A stretch of DNA of 64,000 bases from Prevotella sp. ne3005. GTDB lineage: Bacteria; Bacteroidota; Bacteroidia; Bacteroidales; Bacteroidaceae. Where the stretch lies: NCBI RefSeq assembly GCF_900110085.1, contig NZ_FOCK01000010.1, forward strand, positions 1 through 64,000. Direction: 5' to 3'. Below, in pieces: positions 23,554 through 32,986 of this stretch. Positions within the stretch are counted from its first letter, which is position 1. Every line of letters begins with the position of its first letter. Under the pieces are notes generated by a model. That model saw nothing but the letters and a program-made list of their open reading frames with translations. It had not been told where the DNA came from and did no database searches. The position numbers and the translations under genes were made by a program.

Positions 23554-26500
23554 TTAGAACGTGAGATTTACACCAAACTGGAATGTGCGAGGAGTAGCAT
23601 AACGGCCAGTATCAAGACCGGTGTAGATGACATTACCCATACCAACCTCAGGATCGCCATATTTGTTATAAGGAGAAATGCAGAGGAGGTTCTGAACTGC
23701 CAGATAGATACGGGCGTTCTGAATCATCAGTTTGTTGACGATTTCGCGAGGAACTGTGTAACCAACTTGGATATTGCTGATCTTCAGGAAGTCACCATTC
23801 TCGATCCAAGCATCACTGATACGGCTGTTCTTGTTGTTGTCAAGGCGGGTCATACGAGGAAGCGAACCATTGGGATTGTCTGTACTCCACATAGCCTTGT
23901 AGCTGTCCTTCAGAAGTGCTGGCGTCCAAGAGTCATCAGAGGGGTTCATGATGCTGAAACGCATCTTAGAGTATGAAAGGATGTCCATACCAAGAACGCC
24001 ATGAGAATAAATGCTAAAGTCCCAATTCTTGTAGGCGGCACTGAGGTTTAGACCGAAGTTCATTGCAGGCAGACCATTGCCGAGAATCACGCGGTCATTG
24101 TCATCCAATGTGCCGTTTCCATCAACGTCCTCGAATAGGAAGTCACCCATCTCTGCATTCTGACCTTGAGCAAGAGCTTTGTCCAACATAGCCTGATCCT
24201 TAATGACACCCGAAACTCTATAACCATAGTATGAACCTACGGCCTCGCCCTCGCGGCAGATAGAGTGGTCGTTCCATACGAAACCGGTACCGCTGATAGC
24301 ACCAATCTGGGAACCATCTTCATTATCAGCAGAGTAAGTGCTATTGCCACCACTACAAGTAGAGGTGTAGTCAACACCCATTTTTTTAATTTTGTTCTTC
24401 AGTGTAGAACCGTTGAATGCAACATTGATAGACCAGTCCTTGTTAAGACGCTTGTTATAGTTGATAGAAAACTCAAAACCAGTATTGTCAATCTGGCCGA
24501 AGTTGGTGTAGATAGACGTGTTTCCGGCTGACGGACGAATCTGACGCTCAATCAGAAGATCCTTGGTCTTACGGGTGAAGTAATCCAAAGTGATGGTCAA
24601 GTCATTGTTGAGGAAACCGAGATCAACACCGAAGTTCAGCTGCTCGTTGGTCTCCCACTTCAGATTGGTATCTACCAGAGGTGCGTAGAATCCTACTTGT
24701 TTGTTGGATCCATCAGTAGAACCTGTAGTACCACCGCCCTGTCCGAAAGTATAGAACTTTACCTTAGTGTCGGCAGAAGAAAGTGCGTATGTAGAGCGTC
24801 CTGCGATACCACCGGCATTACCAGTCTGACCCCAACCAACGCGAATCTTGGCGTTGCTGATAGGCTTGAAATCCTTCAGGAACGATTCTTCCTTGATACG
24901 CCATGCTACGGCTGCCGATGGGAATGTTCCCCAACGATTACCTTCAGAGAAGTTTGAAGAACCGTCACGGCGGATGGTTGCTGTCACAATATAACGGTCT
25001 AAAAGGCTGTAAACCAAACGGCCATAGTAAGAAATCGTACGCGTCTTGGCATTAAAACCGCCAGAACCCTGCTTAGAGTCATCATCAGTAGCAAGAGAGG
25101 TCAGGCGGTTGTCCTTTGAAAGGAATGTGTGTGCGCTGGCACTTACCCATGCACCCTCGTAGTCGCTGACAGAGTTACCGGCCATCAAGGTCAGGTTGTT
25201 GAAGTCAGTATTCCAGTTATAGGTGATATAGGTTTCAATTCCCTTAGAAAGACCCTTGCTTTGGCCAAGACCAAAGTTGTAGTATTCCTTGTCACGTCCT
25301 TCGTAGTTTACCTTGGTCATCTTACCGCCAATCATGTTGTAGCGTTCATACAAACCGGAGAACTCGTCATTGTCAGAGTTTGTCTGAGTCCAAGATGCAA
25401 TCGAGTGAACGTTCAAGGTGTGCTGTTTTAGCTTGAGGAGTGTGATGTCAATATATGGGTTGATGGAAATACGTGAACTGCGAGTTGTACGGCCAATTTC
25501 CATCTGAGATGCGTAGGGGTTCTGTGCACCGGCTGTCATACCTTCCCAGCCATCAGGTGTTGGAGCCTTACTTCCGCCGTATGTACCATCGGGGTTCACA
25601 ACATTCACCTTTACGTGCTCACCGGTTACATCGTCAATATAATCGAGCGACGGTGCCATTTGGGCAATATCACGCTGTGAAGACAGGTTTGCATTGTTAC
25701 CAAGACCAATGTTATTACCCTTGGCTGTTGAATACATATAGTTCATGTCGCCACCGAACTCGATGTAGTCGTTCACCTTAGACTTTACGCTTGCGCGCGA
25801 GGTTAGACGATCATAATTGGTATTGACAATTATTCCCTTGTTGTTGAGATAACCGATAGAGAAGTTATACTGAGTCTTGTCAGTACCACCACTTGCAGAA
25901 ATGCCGTACTGTTGCTTGAGACCAGTCTGATACATCTGGTCCTGCCAGTCTATCAGATTACGCTTGCCGTCGTATGCCTCCGACCAAATCTGGTTGTTCA
26001 ACGTAGCGCCATCGTTGGCCTTTGACTCACGGATACTGCGTGCGTAGTCGTCCCCTTTGAGAGTGTTGAGTTTATAAGGAAGTGTTTGGAGACCTAGGTC
26101 AGCGGTAATATTGATGTTCATCTTACCCTTCTGACCGTGTTTGGTGGTCACCATGATAACACCGTTAGCACCTGCTGAACCGTAAATAGCAGTTGCAGAG
26201 GCGTCCTTCAGAATCTCAATGCTCTCAATGTCGGCAGGATTCACAAAGTCAGCGTTAGTTCCAACCTGAACACCGTCAACCACGTAAAGAGGCTGGGCGT
26301 CACCATTGATAGTACCGATACCACGGATTCGGATGGCAGACTTTGAACCAGGAGCACCGTCCTGATTGGTTACCATCACACCGGCAGCAGCACCTTGAAG
26401 GGCATCTGCAATGTTTACGGGCACCTTACGCTCCATCTGTTCCTTGTTGATGGTAGCAACAGAACCAGAGATGTCGCTCTTCTTCATCGTACCATAACCG

Positions 26501-26835
26501 ATGACTACCACGTCGTTCAGTATCTGTGCGTCTTCCTTCAGGACTATGGTGATGTTGTTTTTGCCGGCAACCTTTACCTTCTGGGAAACGTAACCAACGT
26601 AGGAGACTTCGAGGGTGGCGTTTGAAGCTGCCTCGACGGAGAACTTACCGTCAAAATCGGTAATGGAACCCTTTTGGGTACCCTGTACTTTCACAGTCGC
26701 ACCGATAATCGGCTCGCCTGCTTCATCATTCACTGTTCCCTTTACAACGTTCTGAGCCAGCGCTCCCATGGGGAACAAACAGAGCAGGAACAGAGTTACT
26801 AATGGCTTTTGCAGCGATTTAAGAATTCGATTCAT
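23554..26835 (-). CDS. SusC/RagA family TonB-dependent transporter
   Basis: This 1093-residue outer-membrane protein imports a nutrient with TonB energy. It shows a signal peptide (to about residue 27), a carboxypeptidase-regulatory-like domain (VVKGTVNDEAGEPIIGATVKV, about 29-110), a plug with DALQGAAAGVMV and IRIRGIGTING, and a 22-strand barrel ending in FQFGVNLTF. No STN domain is seen at the N-terminus, and no sigma/anti-sigma pair or hybrid sensor lies beside it. It heads the unit containing susD and, past a hairpin, two lipoproteins. Confidence 0.93.
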   Translation of the reverse strand: MNRILKSLQKPLVTLFLLCLFPMGALAQNVVKGTVNDEAGEPIIGATVKVQGTQKGSITDFDGKFSVEAASNATLEVSYVGYVSQKVKVAGKNNITIVLKEDAQILNDVVVIGYGTMKKSDISGSVATINKEQMERKVPVNIADALQGAAAGVMVTNQDGAPGSKSAIRIRGIGTINGDAQPLYVVDGVQVGTNADFVNPADIESIEILKDASATAIYGSAGANGVIMVTTKHGQKGKMNINITADLGLQTLPYKLNTLKGDDYARSIRESKANDGATLNNQIWSEAYDGKRNLIDWQDQMYQTGLKQQYGISASGGTDKTQYNFSIGYLNNKGIIVNTNYDRLTSRASVKSKVNDYIEFGGDMNYMYSTAKGNNIGLGNNANLSSQRDIAQMAPSLDYIDDVTGEHVKVNVVNPDGTYGGSKAPTPDGWEGMTAGAQNPYASQMEIGRTTRSSRISINPYIDITLLKLKQHTLNVHSIASWTQTNSDNDEFSGLYERYNMIGGKMTKVNYEGRDKEYYNFGLGQSKGLSKGIETYITYNWNTDFNNLTLMAGNSVSDYEGAWVSASAHTFLSKDNRLTSLATDDDSKQGSGGFNAKTRTISYYGRLVYSLLDRYIVTATIRRDGSSNFSEGNRWGTFPSAAVAWRIKEESFLKDFKPISNAKIRVGWGQTGNAGGIAGRSTYALSSADTKVKFYTFGQGGGTTGSTDGSNKQVGFYAPLVDTNLKWETNEQLNFGVDLGFLNNDLTITLDYFTRKTKDLLIERQIRPSAGNTSIYTNFGQIDNTGFEFSINYNKRLNKDWSINVAFNGSTLKNKIKKMGVDYTSTCSGGNSTYSADNEDGSQIGAISGTGFVWNDHSICREGEAVGSYYGYRVSGVIKDQAMLDKALAQGQNAEMGDFLFEDVDGNGTLDDNDRVILGNGLPAMNFGLNLSAAYKNWDFSIYSHGVLGMDILSYSKMRFSIMNPSDDSWTPALLKDSYKAMWSTDNPNGSLPRMTRLDNNKNSRISDAWIENGDFLKISNIQVGYTVPREIVNKLMIQNARIYLAVQNLLCISPYNKYGDPEVGMGNVIYTGLDTGRYATPRTFQFGVNLTF

Positions 26836-27316
26836 ACTTTAAATGAGGTTTAAATGTTCATACTTAAGTATTTACTATAGATTAAATTGGTTTATAATAA
26901 TCATCCCTGGTTTTGTGGAGTACAAGCACCCCAAGAGCCTGACCTATATTATAATAAGGTACGCGAGCTCCCTAGTTAGTCAAGAAGAGTTGTTCACATT
27001 CATACGTTTTGGTTTTAATATAAGTTATAAGTTATTAAATGAATAGTTTCTTCAAATTACACCGAATCGTTTGCAAAATTAAACAATATTTTCGAAAAAT
27101 AATAATTTTAAGGTCCGAAAATGCAGAAAATATTAAGAATGTTACAAAAAACAAAGGATTTGTTACATTTTACTAATAAAACTGCCTGCAAGGACAAGGG
27201 AAAAGCAGAATCAGAAGGTGATAATAAGGGGATATTAATGATAATGTCCCCTAAATAGTATAAATTATCCACCCAGGAAAGGGTATTTTGGTGGTTTCCT
27301 TGCTGCGGATTAACAG
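26836..27316. other. Upstream region and long leader of the susC unit
   Basis: This gap has no gene I can support. On the minus strand CAAAATTA at 27074-27081 reads TAATTTTG, a -7 element about 240 bases before the susC start, so the transcript would carry a long leader. The -33 region is a poor match, which fits an activator- or leader-regulated gene. Beyond a few short AT-rich dyads I see no recognisable riboswitch. Confidence 0.45.
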
Positions 27317-27375
27317 TTCCCATGCTGGGAATAAGTTGTTCCCGCCGTGGGAATAATTTGTTCCCATGCTGGGAA
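27317..27375. repeat. Array F: three 22-bp phased palindromes, TTCCCA/TGGGAA type
   Basis: Units TTCCCATGCTGGGAA, TTCCCGCCGTGGGAA and TTCCCATGCTGGGAA lie at 27317-27331, 27339-27353 and 27361-27375. Centres are 27324, 27346 and 27368, exactly 22 bp apart, with similar 7-base linkers TAAGTTG and TAATTTG. The array starts 33 bases after the NigD-like stop (minus strand). Sequence differs from the other arrays; geometry is the same. Confidence 0.9.
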
Positions 27376-27407
27376 CTATCAGAAAGTCGTAAGGGGACAC
27401 TTCCTCA

Positions 27408-28103
27408 TTAGTGCTGCAAAGGTATAACCTTTTCTTGTTTGCCAGAATAGGTATTGATGATTATATGGGCGGAATCAGCATCAAGCTGGGAAGTCGGGAT
27501 ACTGACGTATGCTTTAGTGGAATAATATTCAGGAACATGGTTCTGGTCGTGATGGAGCAACAGATGACGAGTACGCATGCCATTGGGATAAGTCAAAAGC
27601 GTATCCGTTAGGAATGCCAGTTGATGGACAGCAGACGTGTCTTCAGTCACTCCTGTCTTCAGATGAAGATAGAGATTCAGGTATTTCCCAGACTTGCTCA
27701 ACCAAATGCTCTCGAACTTAACAGGATCGGTACGGAATTCCTTATCAAAATCTGACAAAGGCTTAATAGTCACACAAGGGACCTGTCCCATCGACAAGAC
27801 CTCAGCAGCATACTGGCCCTGATGTTGTTCCACCTTATTATAATATAGCATACAACGGTAAATGGTATCAGCAGTCGTTATCCATTTGGCGCTGTATGGT
27901 TTCACCAACGGCAAGAGATCACCATCATCGGTTGTCATAGAAACAACTTGTTTGTTGGCATCAGTCCTTGCCTCTACAAAGTCACCCCGCATCAAGGAAT
28001 ACTTACCCTCACCTTTCTCATAAGTATCCTGAGTGCAGGAAGAAGTGAGAAACGTGAGGCAGCAAATGATGAGGAATGGCAGAATACTGAAGAGTCTTTT
28101 CAT
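27408..28103 (-). CDS. NigD-like lipoprotein
   Basis: This 231-residue protein has a lipoprotein signal (TFLTSSC, Cys23) and a strand-rich body with MRGDFVEARTD, TTDDGDLLPLVKPYSAKW and DTIYRCMLYYN, the pattern of the Bacteroidetes NigD-like family. Function is unknown. It overlaps the upstream acyltransferase gene by four bases (ATGA) and ends the envelope operon that starts at 31982. Confidence 0.7.
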   Translation of the reverse strand: MKRLFSILPFLIICCLTFLTSSCTQDTYEKGEGKYSLMRGDFVEARTDANKQVVSMTTDDGDLLPLVKPYSAKWITTADTIYRCMLYYNKVEQHQGQYAAEVLSMGQVPCVTIKPLSDFDKEFRTDPVKFESIWLSKSGKYLNLYLHLKTGVTEDTSAVHQLAFLTDTLLTYPNGMRTRHLLLHHDQNHVPEYYSTKAYVSIPTSQLDADSAHIIINTYSGKQEKVIPLQH

Positions 28104-29251
28104 TGGGCTGCAAATTGGTTTTTGACAGGATTGGCATACATCGTCAACATACGCTCACGAAGGAAAGCCTCATCCTTGTCGGGTAGTTGAATCTTAGCCA
28201 TCTGCCCAGCAAGATAGTCCTCGAAGCGCCGCTTATCAGCATCGTTGTAATGGTCAGCATGCGCAGTGTTACCATTCAGTTCGTCCAAGGCGATATAGTT
28301 GCATGGATAAAGGTGGTAACCACGATGGATTTCCTTGTCCATCCGCTCCGCAAGAGCTTTATAGAAGTCAGACTTAGGGAGGTCTGCCAGTTCGCCAATC
28401 CAAGTATTAATGGGGGCTGCGGGACTGTAAACGACTCGTCCCTTATAACCGAAGATGCCAATCTTCATATTGTCAAGGTCATCTTGACGGGACTTCTTAA
28501 AGGCAGGATTATCACGCTTTTGCTGGAACTCCTGGGCCTTGAGATAATCGCAGGGATCAAACTCATAGCTGATAGTCAATGGAACGATATTCAGTTCTTT
28601 CAGGTCACCACCCATGGCAAGCATCTTCAGAACTGCATCCTGAGTACGGTCATTAGAATCCTTCGCCCTACCTTCACGCTGGGATATCCAAATGTTTTCT
28701 TTCTTCTGTGTAACGGCAAAATGGATATAGCGGCTCATCAACTGAGATGCGGAGAGTGTCTCGCGGAGGGAAAGGCCACGGCGCACAGTGAATGCCTTGT
28801 TCATACGTACCAGCCGCTTAATCCAAGGATAGATGAGCAGGTTGTCCCCAATACCAATCTCCACCGTCGTTGGATAGCCTGCGTCCACAAGCAAAACATC
28901 AAGGAAAGCGGAATCGAGCACAATGTCTCGGTGATTGCTGACAAAAGTGTAACGACACTCTGGGGAGGCAGCACCTTTGAGTATACCATCGTTGAAGACA
29001 CAACCATCAGTGTGTTTACGCATGATATACTTCACGATGGGTTTCATGAAGCGTTTCTGGAAATCGAGCGGTGTCTTGACACCAATAAAAGCCAAGCGCA
29101 ACAGGCCATTGCGTACCGACTTGGGTAGCCAGGGTACGAAGCCCTTTAATATGACATTAAGCTGACGATCATTCAGCAAATCGTCGAACGCCTGCCGCAT
29201 CTCTTCCGGCTCATATGGCCGAATCTCGCTAAACTCCTCAGGAACCTTCAT
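28100..29251 (-). CDS. PlsC/PlsB-like glycerolipid acyltransferase
   Basis: This 383-residue cytoplasmic-membrane enzyme probably acylates a glycerophospholipid precursor or a related lipid. The signature SNHRDIVLDSAF at about residues 111-122 replaces the usual H-X4-D by H-R-D-I-V-L-D, and ISQREGRAKDSNDRT (about 214-228) is the family block that binds the phosphate. It is larger than ordinary PlsC because of N- and C-terminal helical extensions. It lies between ddl and the NigD-like gene in a leftward envelope operon. Confidence 0.75.
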   Translation of the reverse strand: MKVPEEFSEIRPYEPEEMRQAFDDLLNDRQLNVILKGFVPWLPKSVRNGLLRLAFIGVKTPLDFQKRFMKPIVKYIMRKHTDGCVFNDGILKGAASPECRYTFVSNHRDIVLDSAFLDVLLVDAGYPTTVEIGIGDNLLIYPWIKRLVRMNKAFTVRRGLSLRETLSASQLMSRYIHFAVTQKKENIWISQREGRAKDSNDRTQDAVLKMLAMGGDLKELNIVPLTISYEFDPCDYLKAQEFQQKRDNPAFKKSRQDDLDNMKIGIFGYKGRVVYSPAAPINTWIGELADLPKSDFYKALAERMDKEIHRGYHLYPCNYIALDELNGNTAHADHYNDADKRRFEDYLAGQMAKIQLPDKDEAFLRERMLTMYANPVKNQFAAQ

Positions 29252-29263
29252 CTTCTAACACAA

Positions 29264-30256
29264 TTACACAAACTGATTCTCAACAATATCTGCCAGCACA
29301 TCTTTCATCTCTAATCCTGCAGCACGCACCTGCTGTGGGATAAAGCTGGTGGCAGTCATACCTGGCGTGGTGTTCACCTCCAACATGGAGATCTTACCTT
29401 CCTTTGAAATAATATAGTCAATGCGGATAATGCCATTGCAGTGCAGGATGTCGTAGATATGAGAGGTGATCTGGCGAACACGCTCGGTTACATCCTCAGG
29501 CAAACGGGCAGGAGTAATCTCCTGAACCTGACCGTTGTACTTGGCATCGTAATCAAAGAACTCGTTGGTGGTAACAACCTCGGTAGCAGGCAGTACAACC
29601 GACTTATCCTTGGTCTTATAGACACCGATAGAGATCTCCGTTCCCTCGAGAAAGCTCTCAACCATAATTTCTGGGCTCTCCATCATCGCCTTACGGATGG
29701 CAGGAGCCAACTGGTCCTTGTTCTTAACCTTAGAAACACCGAACGAAGAACCGTCGGCAGCAGGCTTCACAAAGCAGGGCATACCGATACGTTCCTCAAT
29801 TTCATCGTCGGACACCAGTTCCTCATAGCCTTTGCGGATCAAAAGTGAATCAGCCACACTGACTCCATAACCACGCAGATACTGGTTAAGCACGAACTTA
29901 TCGAAGGTCATTGCCTCAACCAATACACTACTCGTGCTATAGGGCAGACCTATCAAGTCGAAATATCCCTGCAGGAGACCATTCTCACCTGGTGTGCCAT
30001 GAATGGTGATATAGGCATAGTCGAAAAGTTGGGCTTTTCCATCTTCCACAAACGAGAAATCATTACGGTCAATGGGCGCTGTCGTGCCGTCAGGCAATTC
30101 TACATGCCAGTCCTGACCCTTAATGTCGACAATATACACATTGTAACGTTCCTTATCAAAGAAGGAATATAGTCCCTGTGCCGAGCGCAGTGATACATCG
30201 TGTTCCGATGAGTCGCCACCACAAACGATGGCAATGGTTCTCTTTAAATTTTTCAT
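29264..30256 (-). CDS. ddl: D-alanine--D-alanine ligase
   Basis: Ddl makes the D-Ala-D-Ala dipeptide for peptidoglycan. The 330-residue ATP-grasp protein begins with IAIVCGGDSSEHDVSLRSA, where the Glu contacts substrate. It has FVKPAADGSSFGVSKV and ends with RIDYIISKEGKISMLEVNTTPGMT, holding the Mg-binding residues. Length and motifs are normal. It is the third gene of the PASTA, pseudouridine synthase, ddl, acyltransferase operon. Confidence 0.95.
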   Translation of the reverse strand: MKNLKRTIAIVCGGDSSEHDVSLRSAQGLYSFFDKERYNVYIVDIKGQDWHVELPDGTTAPIDRNDFSFVEDGKAQLFDYAYITIHGTPGENGLLQGYFDLIGLPYSTSSVLVEAMTFDKFVLNQYLRGYGVSVADSLLIRKGYEELVSDDEIEERIGMPCFVKPAADGSSFGVSKVKNKDQLAPAIRKAMMESPEIMVESFLEGTEISIGVYKTKDKSVVLPATEVVTTNEFFDYDAKYNGQVQEITPARLPEDVTERVRQITSHIYDILHCNGIIRIDYIISKEGKISMLEVNTTPGMTATSFIPQQVRAAGLEMKDVLADIVENQFV

Positions 30257-30267
30257 ATATTATCTAT

Positions 30268-31341
30268 TTAACTTTTTACTCTTACATAGCTTCTCCACTT
30301 GTCGATAAGCGTCGTCATATCTTCGGGCCACTCCGATGTAAAGTCCATTTGCTGTCCTGTTGTCGGATGAACGAAACCCAGCGTCTTAGCATGAAGCACC
30401 TGACGGGGACACAGTTTGAAGCAGTTTTGGATATAAGCCTTATAACTGGCCGTACGTTCACCCCGCAGGATATCTGTTCCACCATAGCGTTCATCAGCAA
30501 ACAGCGGGTGTCCGATATGCTTCATGTGAGCCCTGATCTGGTGGGTACGACCAGTCTCCAGGACACATTCCACCAACGTCGTATAGCCATAGCGCTCCAT
30601 CACTTTATAATGAGTGACTGCAGGCTTCCCAATCTCTGAGTCTGGTGGGAACACCTCCATCCGCAACCGATCTTTCGGATCTCGCCCGATGTTGCCTTCT
30701 ATCCTACCCTTTTCTTCTACAAAGTTCCCCCACACCAAGGCATTATAGCTGCGGTGAGTAGTTTTGTTGAAGAACTGCTTGCCTAGTGATGTCTTGGCAT
30801 CGGGTGTTTTAGCCACGACAAGCAGACCACTGGTATCCTTATCGATACGATGGACCAGTCCTACTTCCGGATCATTCGGGTCGTATGACTCCAGATCCTT
30901 TAGATGCCAGGCAATGGCATTGACCAGCGTTCCACTGAAGTTACCACAGCCAGGATGCACCACCATGCCTGCCGGTTTATTGATGACCATCAGGTCGTCA
31001 TCTTCATAGACCACATCCAGAGGGATGTCCTCTGGTTCGATCGTTGTATCATAGTGTGGACGGTCAAGCATCAAAGTAATGACATCCCCCGCGCGTACCT
31101 TATAATTACTTTTTACTGGAGAACCATTTACCTGAATAAAACCAGCTTCTGCTGCTTTCTGAACCCTGTTACGACTGGAATGAGGTTGATGCTCGGAGAT
31201 ATACTTATCTATTCGGACAGGCACCTGTCCCTTGTCCACCTCCATCCGGAAGTGTTCATATAACTGGCCGTCACCTCCCGCTTCTACGGGAATGTCTTCA
31301 GTCAGCAAATCAATATCCTCCAGCTCTTCGTCTCTGATCAT
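30268..31341 (-). CDS. RluA-family 23S rRNA pseudouridine synthase (RluD-like)
   Basis: The enzyme isomerises uridines in RNA. The 357-residue protein has an N-terminal S4 RNA-binding domain (about residues 33-95, VRIDKYISEHQPHSSRNRVQKA begins it) and a catalytic domain with the Asp in GLVHRIDKDTSGLLVVAK at about residue 163. The S4-plus-catalytic layout fits RluD rather than RluA or RluC. It overlaps the PASTA gene by four bases. Confidence 0.9.
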   Translation of the reverse strand: MIRDEELEDIDLLTEDIPVEAGGDGQLYEHFRMEVDKGQVPVRIDKYISEHQPHSSRNRVQKAAEAGFIQVNGSPVKSNYKVRAGDVITLMLDRPHYDTTIEPEDIPLDVVYEDDDLMVINKPAGMVVHPGCGNFSGTLVNAIAWHLKDLESYDPNDPEVGLVHRIDKDTSGLLVVAKTPDAKTSLGKQFFNKTTHRSYNALVWGNFVEEKGRIEGNIGRDPKDRLRMEVFPPDSEIGKPAVTHYKVMERYGYTTLVECVLETGRTHQIRAHMKHIGHPLFADERYGGTDILRGERTASYKAYIQNCFKLCPRQVLHAKTLGFVHPTTGQQMDFTSEWPEDMTTLIDKWRSYVRVKS

Positions 31342-31982
31342 TCTACCAATTCCTCAAAATCGTCCACTTCGCCACTTTGCATCATTTTATATTCAGGCTC
31401 TATATAGTCAATATTCTCCCCCGCATCATATTGTCCACTGCCAATCATCAGCGTCAGCGGACTATCAATCGATACATGATCTCCCGTAGCGACCCGACGT
31501 CCCTGACAAAGGATACCATAGACCCAGTCCTTCTCACCATCTACCAACTTTGGAGGGAGCAACTTAAAACCTAAAGCCATCAACTTGGCCTCGGCCTCAC
31601 GATAGCTACTATTGTCCACTACATCGGGGATAGCAAAGCTCGGCGATGAAGGAGAGTTCACGGATACATATACAGTATGCCCAGCCTTCACCATTGTTCC
31701 AGGACCTGGATTCTGAGAGAGAATACAGTCGGCAGGAAGGCGTTTGTTATAGCCAGAATCACTGATGATAATATTCAGTCCTTCTGCCGTTATCTTATTA
31801 TATGCTTCCGAATAGAGTATTCCCTCCACCTTGGGTACTTTTATCCCTTCCCCATGATGTGTATACCAGTCCAGTCCATACTTAACGCTGAACATCAGGG
31901 CAATCACCACCAACAACATAGCCAGCAGGTTACCTATCAGGAACTTACTGCAAAACTTGCCAAAGAAATCCTTTGCTTTCAT
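31338..31982 (-). CDS. Membrane-anchored PASTA-domain protein
   Basis: This 214-residue protein has a short cytoplasmic start, one transmembrane segment (about residues 17-34, IGNLLAMLLVVIALMFSV) and two or more extracytoplasmic PASTA repeats (IKVPKVEGILYSEAYNKI, IPDVVDNSSYREAEAKLMALG). PASTA domains bind peptidoglycan fragments in Gram-positives, but here there is no kinase or transpeptidase domain attached. Its operon with ddl supports a cell-wall role. The acidic C-terminal tail (DDFEELVE) is unusual. Confidence 0.85.
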   Translation of the reverse strand: MKAKDFFGKFCSKFLIGNLLAMLLVVIALMFSVKYGLDWYTHHGEGIKVPKVEGILYSEAYNKITAEGLNIIISDSGYNKRLPADCILSQNPGPGTMVKAGHTVYVSVNSPSSPSFAIPDVVDNSSYREAEAKLMALGFKLLPPKLVDGEKDWVYGILCQGRRVATGDHVSIDSPLTLMIGSGQYDAGENIDYIEPEYKMMQSGEVDDFEELVE

Positions 31983-32005
31983 CTTTATTATTCTAAGTTT
32001 GGATG

Positions 32006-32013
32006 CAAAGGTA
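32006..32013 (-). promoter_or_regulatory. -7 element of the PASTA-ddl operon
   Basis: The minus strand reads TACCTTTG, 23 bases before the PASTA gene start. It is the only clear promoter found for the five-gene leftward operon. Confidence 0.6.
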
Positions 32014-32090
32014 CAAAAAAAACAGAAAGAAGCAAAGATTCTTCCCTACTTCTTTCTATTTTAACCTAATTTTCTTCTTTGAACCAGACT

Positions 32091-32246
32091 TTACTTTCCG
32101 TGATTCTCGTCAGAAACTGTTAACTTCTTGCGACCCTTTGCACGACGTGCAGCCAGTACGCGACGACCATTCTTGGTGGCCATTCTCTCACGGAAGCCGT
32201 GCTTGTTCACGCGACGGCGATTGTGGGGTTGAAATGTTCTTTTCAT
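32091..32246 (-). CDS. rpmH: Ribosomal protein L34
   Basis: The minus strand encodes a 51-residue basic protein starting [18 protein letters not shown], then [20 protein letters not shown], the L34 signature. It is a structural protein of the large ribosomal subunit. The gene stands alone between the PASTA operon and efp, with its own -7 element at 32293-32300, not in the usual dnaA-rpmH-rnpA context. It has a slightly extended C-terminus ([12 protein letters not shown]) compared with the 44-46 residues usual in other phyla. Confidence 0.95.
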   Translation of the reverse strand: MKRTFQPHNRRRVNKHGFRERMATKNGRRVLAARRAKGRKKLTVSDENHGK

Positions 32247-32292
32247 TGTTTTATACTTATTTTATTTTGATGTTATTTACCGATTTGGGGTG

Positions 32293-32300
32293 CAAAAGTA
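32293..32300 (-). promoter_or_regulatory. -7 element of rpmH
   Basis: TACTTTTG on the minus strand, 46 bases before the rpmH start. It is divergent to the efp promoter. Confidence 0.6.
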
Positions 32301-32349
32301 CTCATTTCTTTTGAATTACGCAAGTTTTATGCGAAATTTAGTTCAACTT

Positions 32350-32382
32350 TTTGCGTTTTTTTCCAAAAAAGCAGTACCTTTG
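32350..32382 (+). promoter_or_regulatory. efp promoter
   Basis: TTTG at 32350-32353, a 21-base spacer and TACCTTTG at 32375-32382 form a full promoter 38 bases before the efp start. Its position rules out the longer in-frame start at 32351. Confidence 0.7.
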
Positions 32383-32419
32383 CACCCGAAAACGATACAA
32401 AAGTAACATTTTAAGGTAT

Positions 32420-32986
32420 ATGATTAATTCACAAGACATTAAAAAAGGCACCGCAATCCGCATGGATGGTGGAATCTGGGTGTGCATCGATTTCCAGCAC
32501 CGCAAGCCAGGTAAGGGTAACACAATTATGATCATCAAGGTAAAGAACGTTTCTGACGGACGTGTGCTGGAGCGCCGTTTCAATATCGGAGAGAAACTGG
32601 AAGATGTTGTCATCGAGCGCCGTCCTTACCAGTATCTCTATGAGGACCAGTCTGGTCGCATCTTCATGAACCAGGAGACTTTTGAGCAGATTCCCATCGA
32701 CAACGAACTCGTGATCGGTCATGAGTACATGAAGGAAAGCGATATCGTAGAAGTTGTTTCTGATACTACTGACGGAACCATCCTGTATGCCGAGATGCCT
32801 GTTAAGACCGTGCTCCGCGTGACACACTCTGAACCAGGTATCAAGGGTGATACTGCAACAAACACTTTGAAGCCTGCTACTCTGGAGACCGGCGTTGAGG
32901 TGCGCGTCCCCCTGTTCATCAACGAGGGCGATCTCATTCAAGTCGACACCCGTGACGGCAGCTATCTGCAGCGCGTAAAGGAATAA
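32420..32986 (+). CDS. efp: Translation elongation factor P
   Basis: EF-P relieves ribosome stalling at polyproline stretches. The 188-residue protein has the three-barrel layout with the tip loop KPGKGNTIM, whose lysine corresponds to the residue that is post-translationally modified in other bacteria. No EpmA, EarP or other modification gene is in the window. I use ATG 32420, downstream of the promoter. Its stop overlaps the glycosyltransferase start by one base (TAATG). Confidence 0.95.
   Translation: MINSQDIKKGTAIRMDGGIWVCIDFQHRKPGKGNTIMIIKVKNVSDGRVLERRFNIGEKLEDVVIERRPYQYLYEDQSGRIFMNQETFEQIPIDNELVIGHEYMKESDIVEVVSDTTDGTILYAEMPVKTVLRVTHSEPGIKGDTATNTLKPATLETGVEVRVPLFINEGDLIQVDTRDGSYLQRVKE

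Noticed and set aside
19521-26835. Polysaccharide utilisation locus
   Set aside because: SusC and SusD are present but no glycoside hydrolase, lyase, sulfatase or hybrid sensor is adjacent, so glycan use cannot be claimed.
31338-31982. PASTA protein as a serine/threonine kinase
   Set aside because: There is no kinase domain before the membrane helix, only a short cytoplasmic tail.
32003-32314. Rightward 103-codon frame opposite rpmH
   Set aside because: It is antisense to a clear L34 gene, and its composition is not protein-like.
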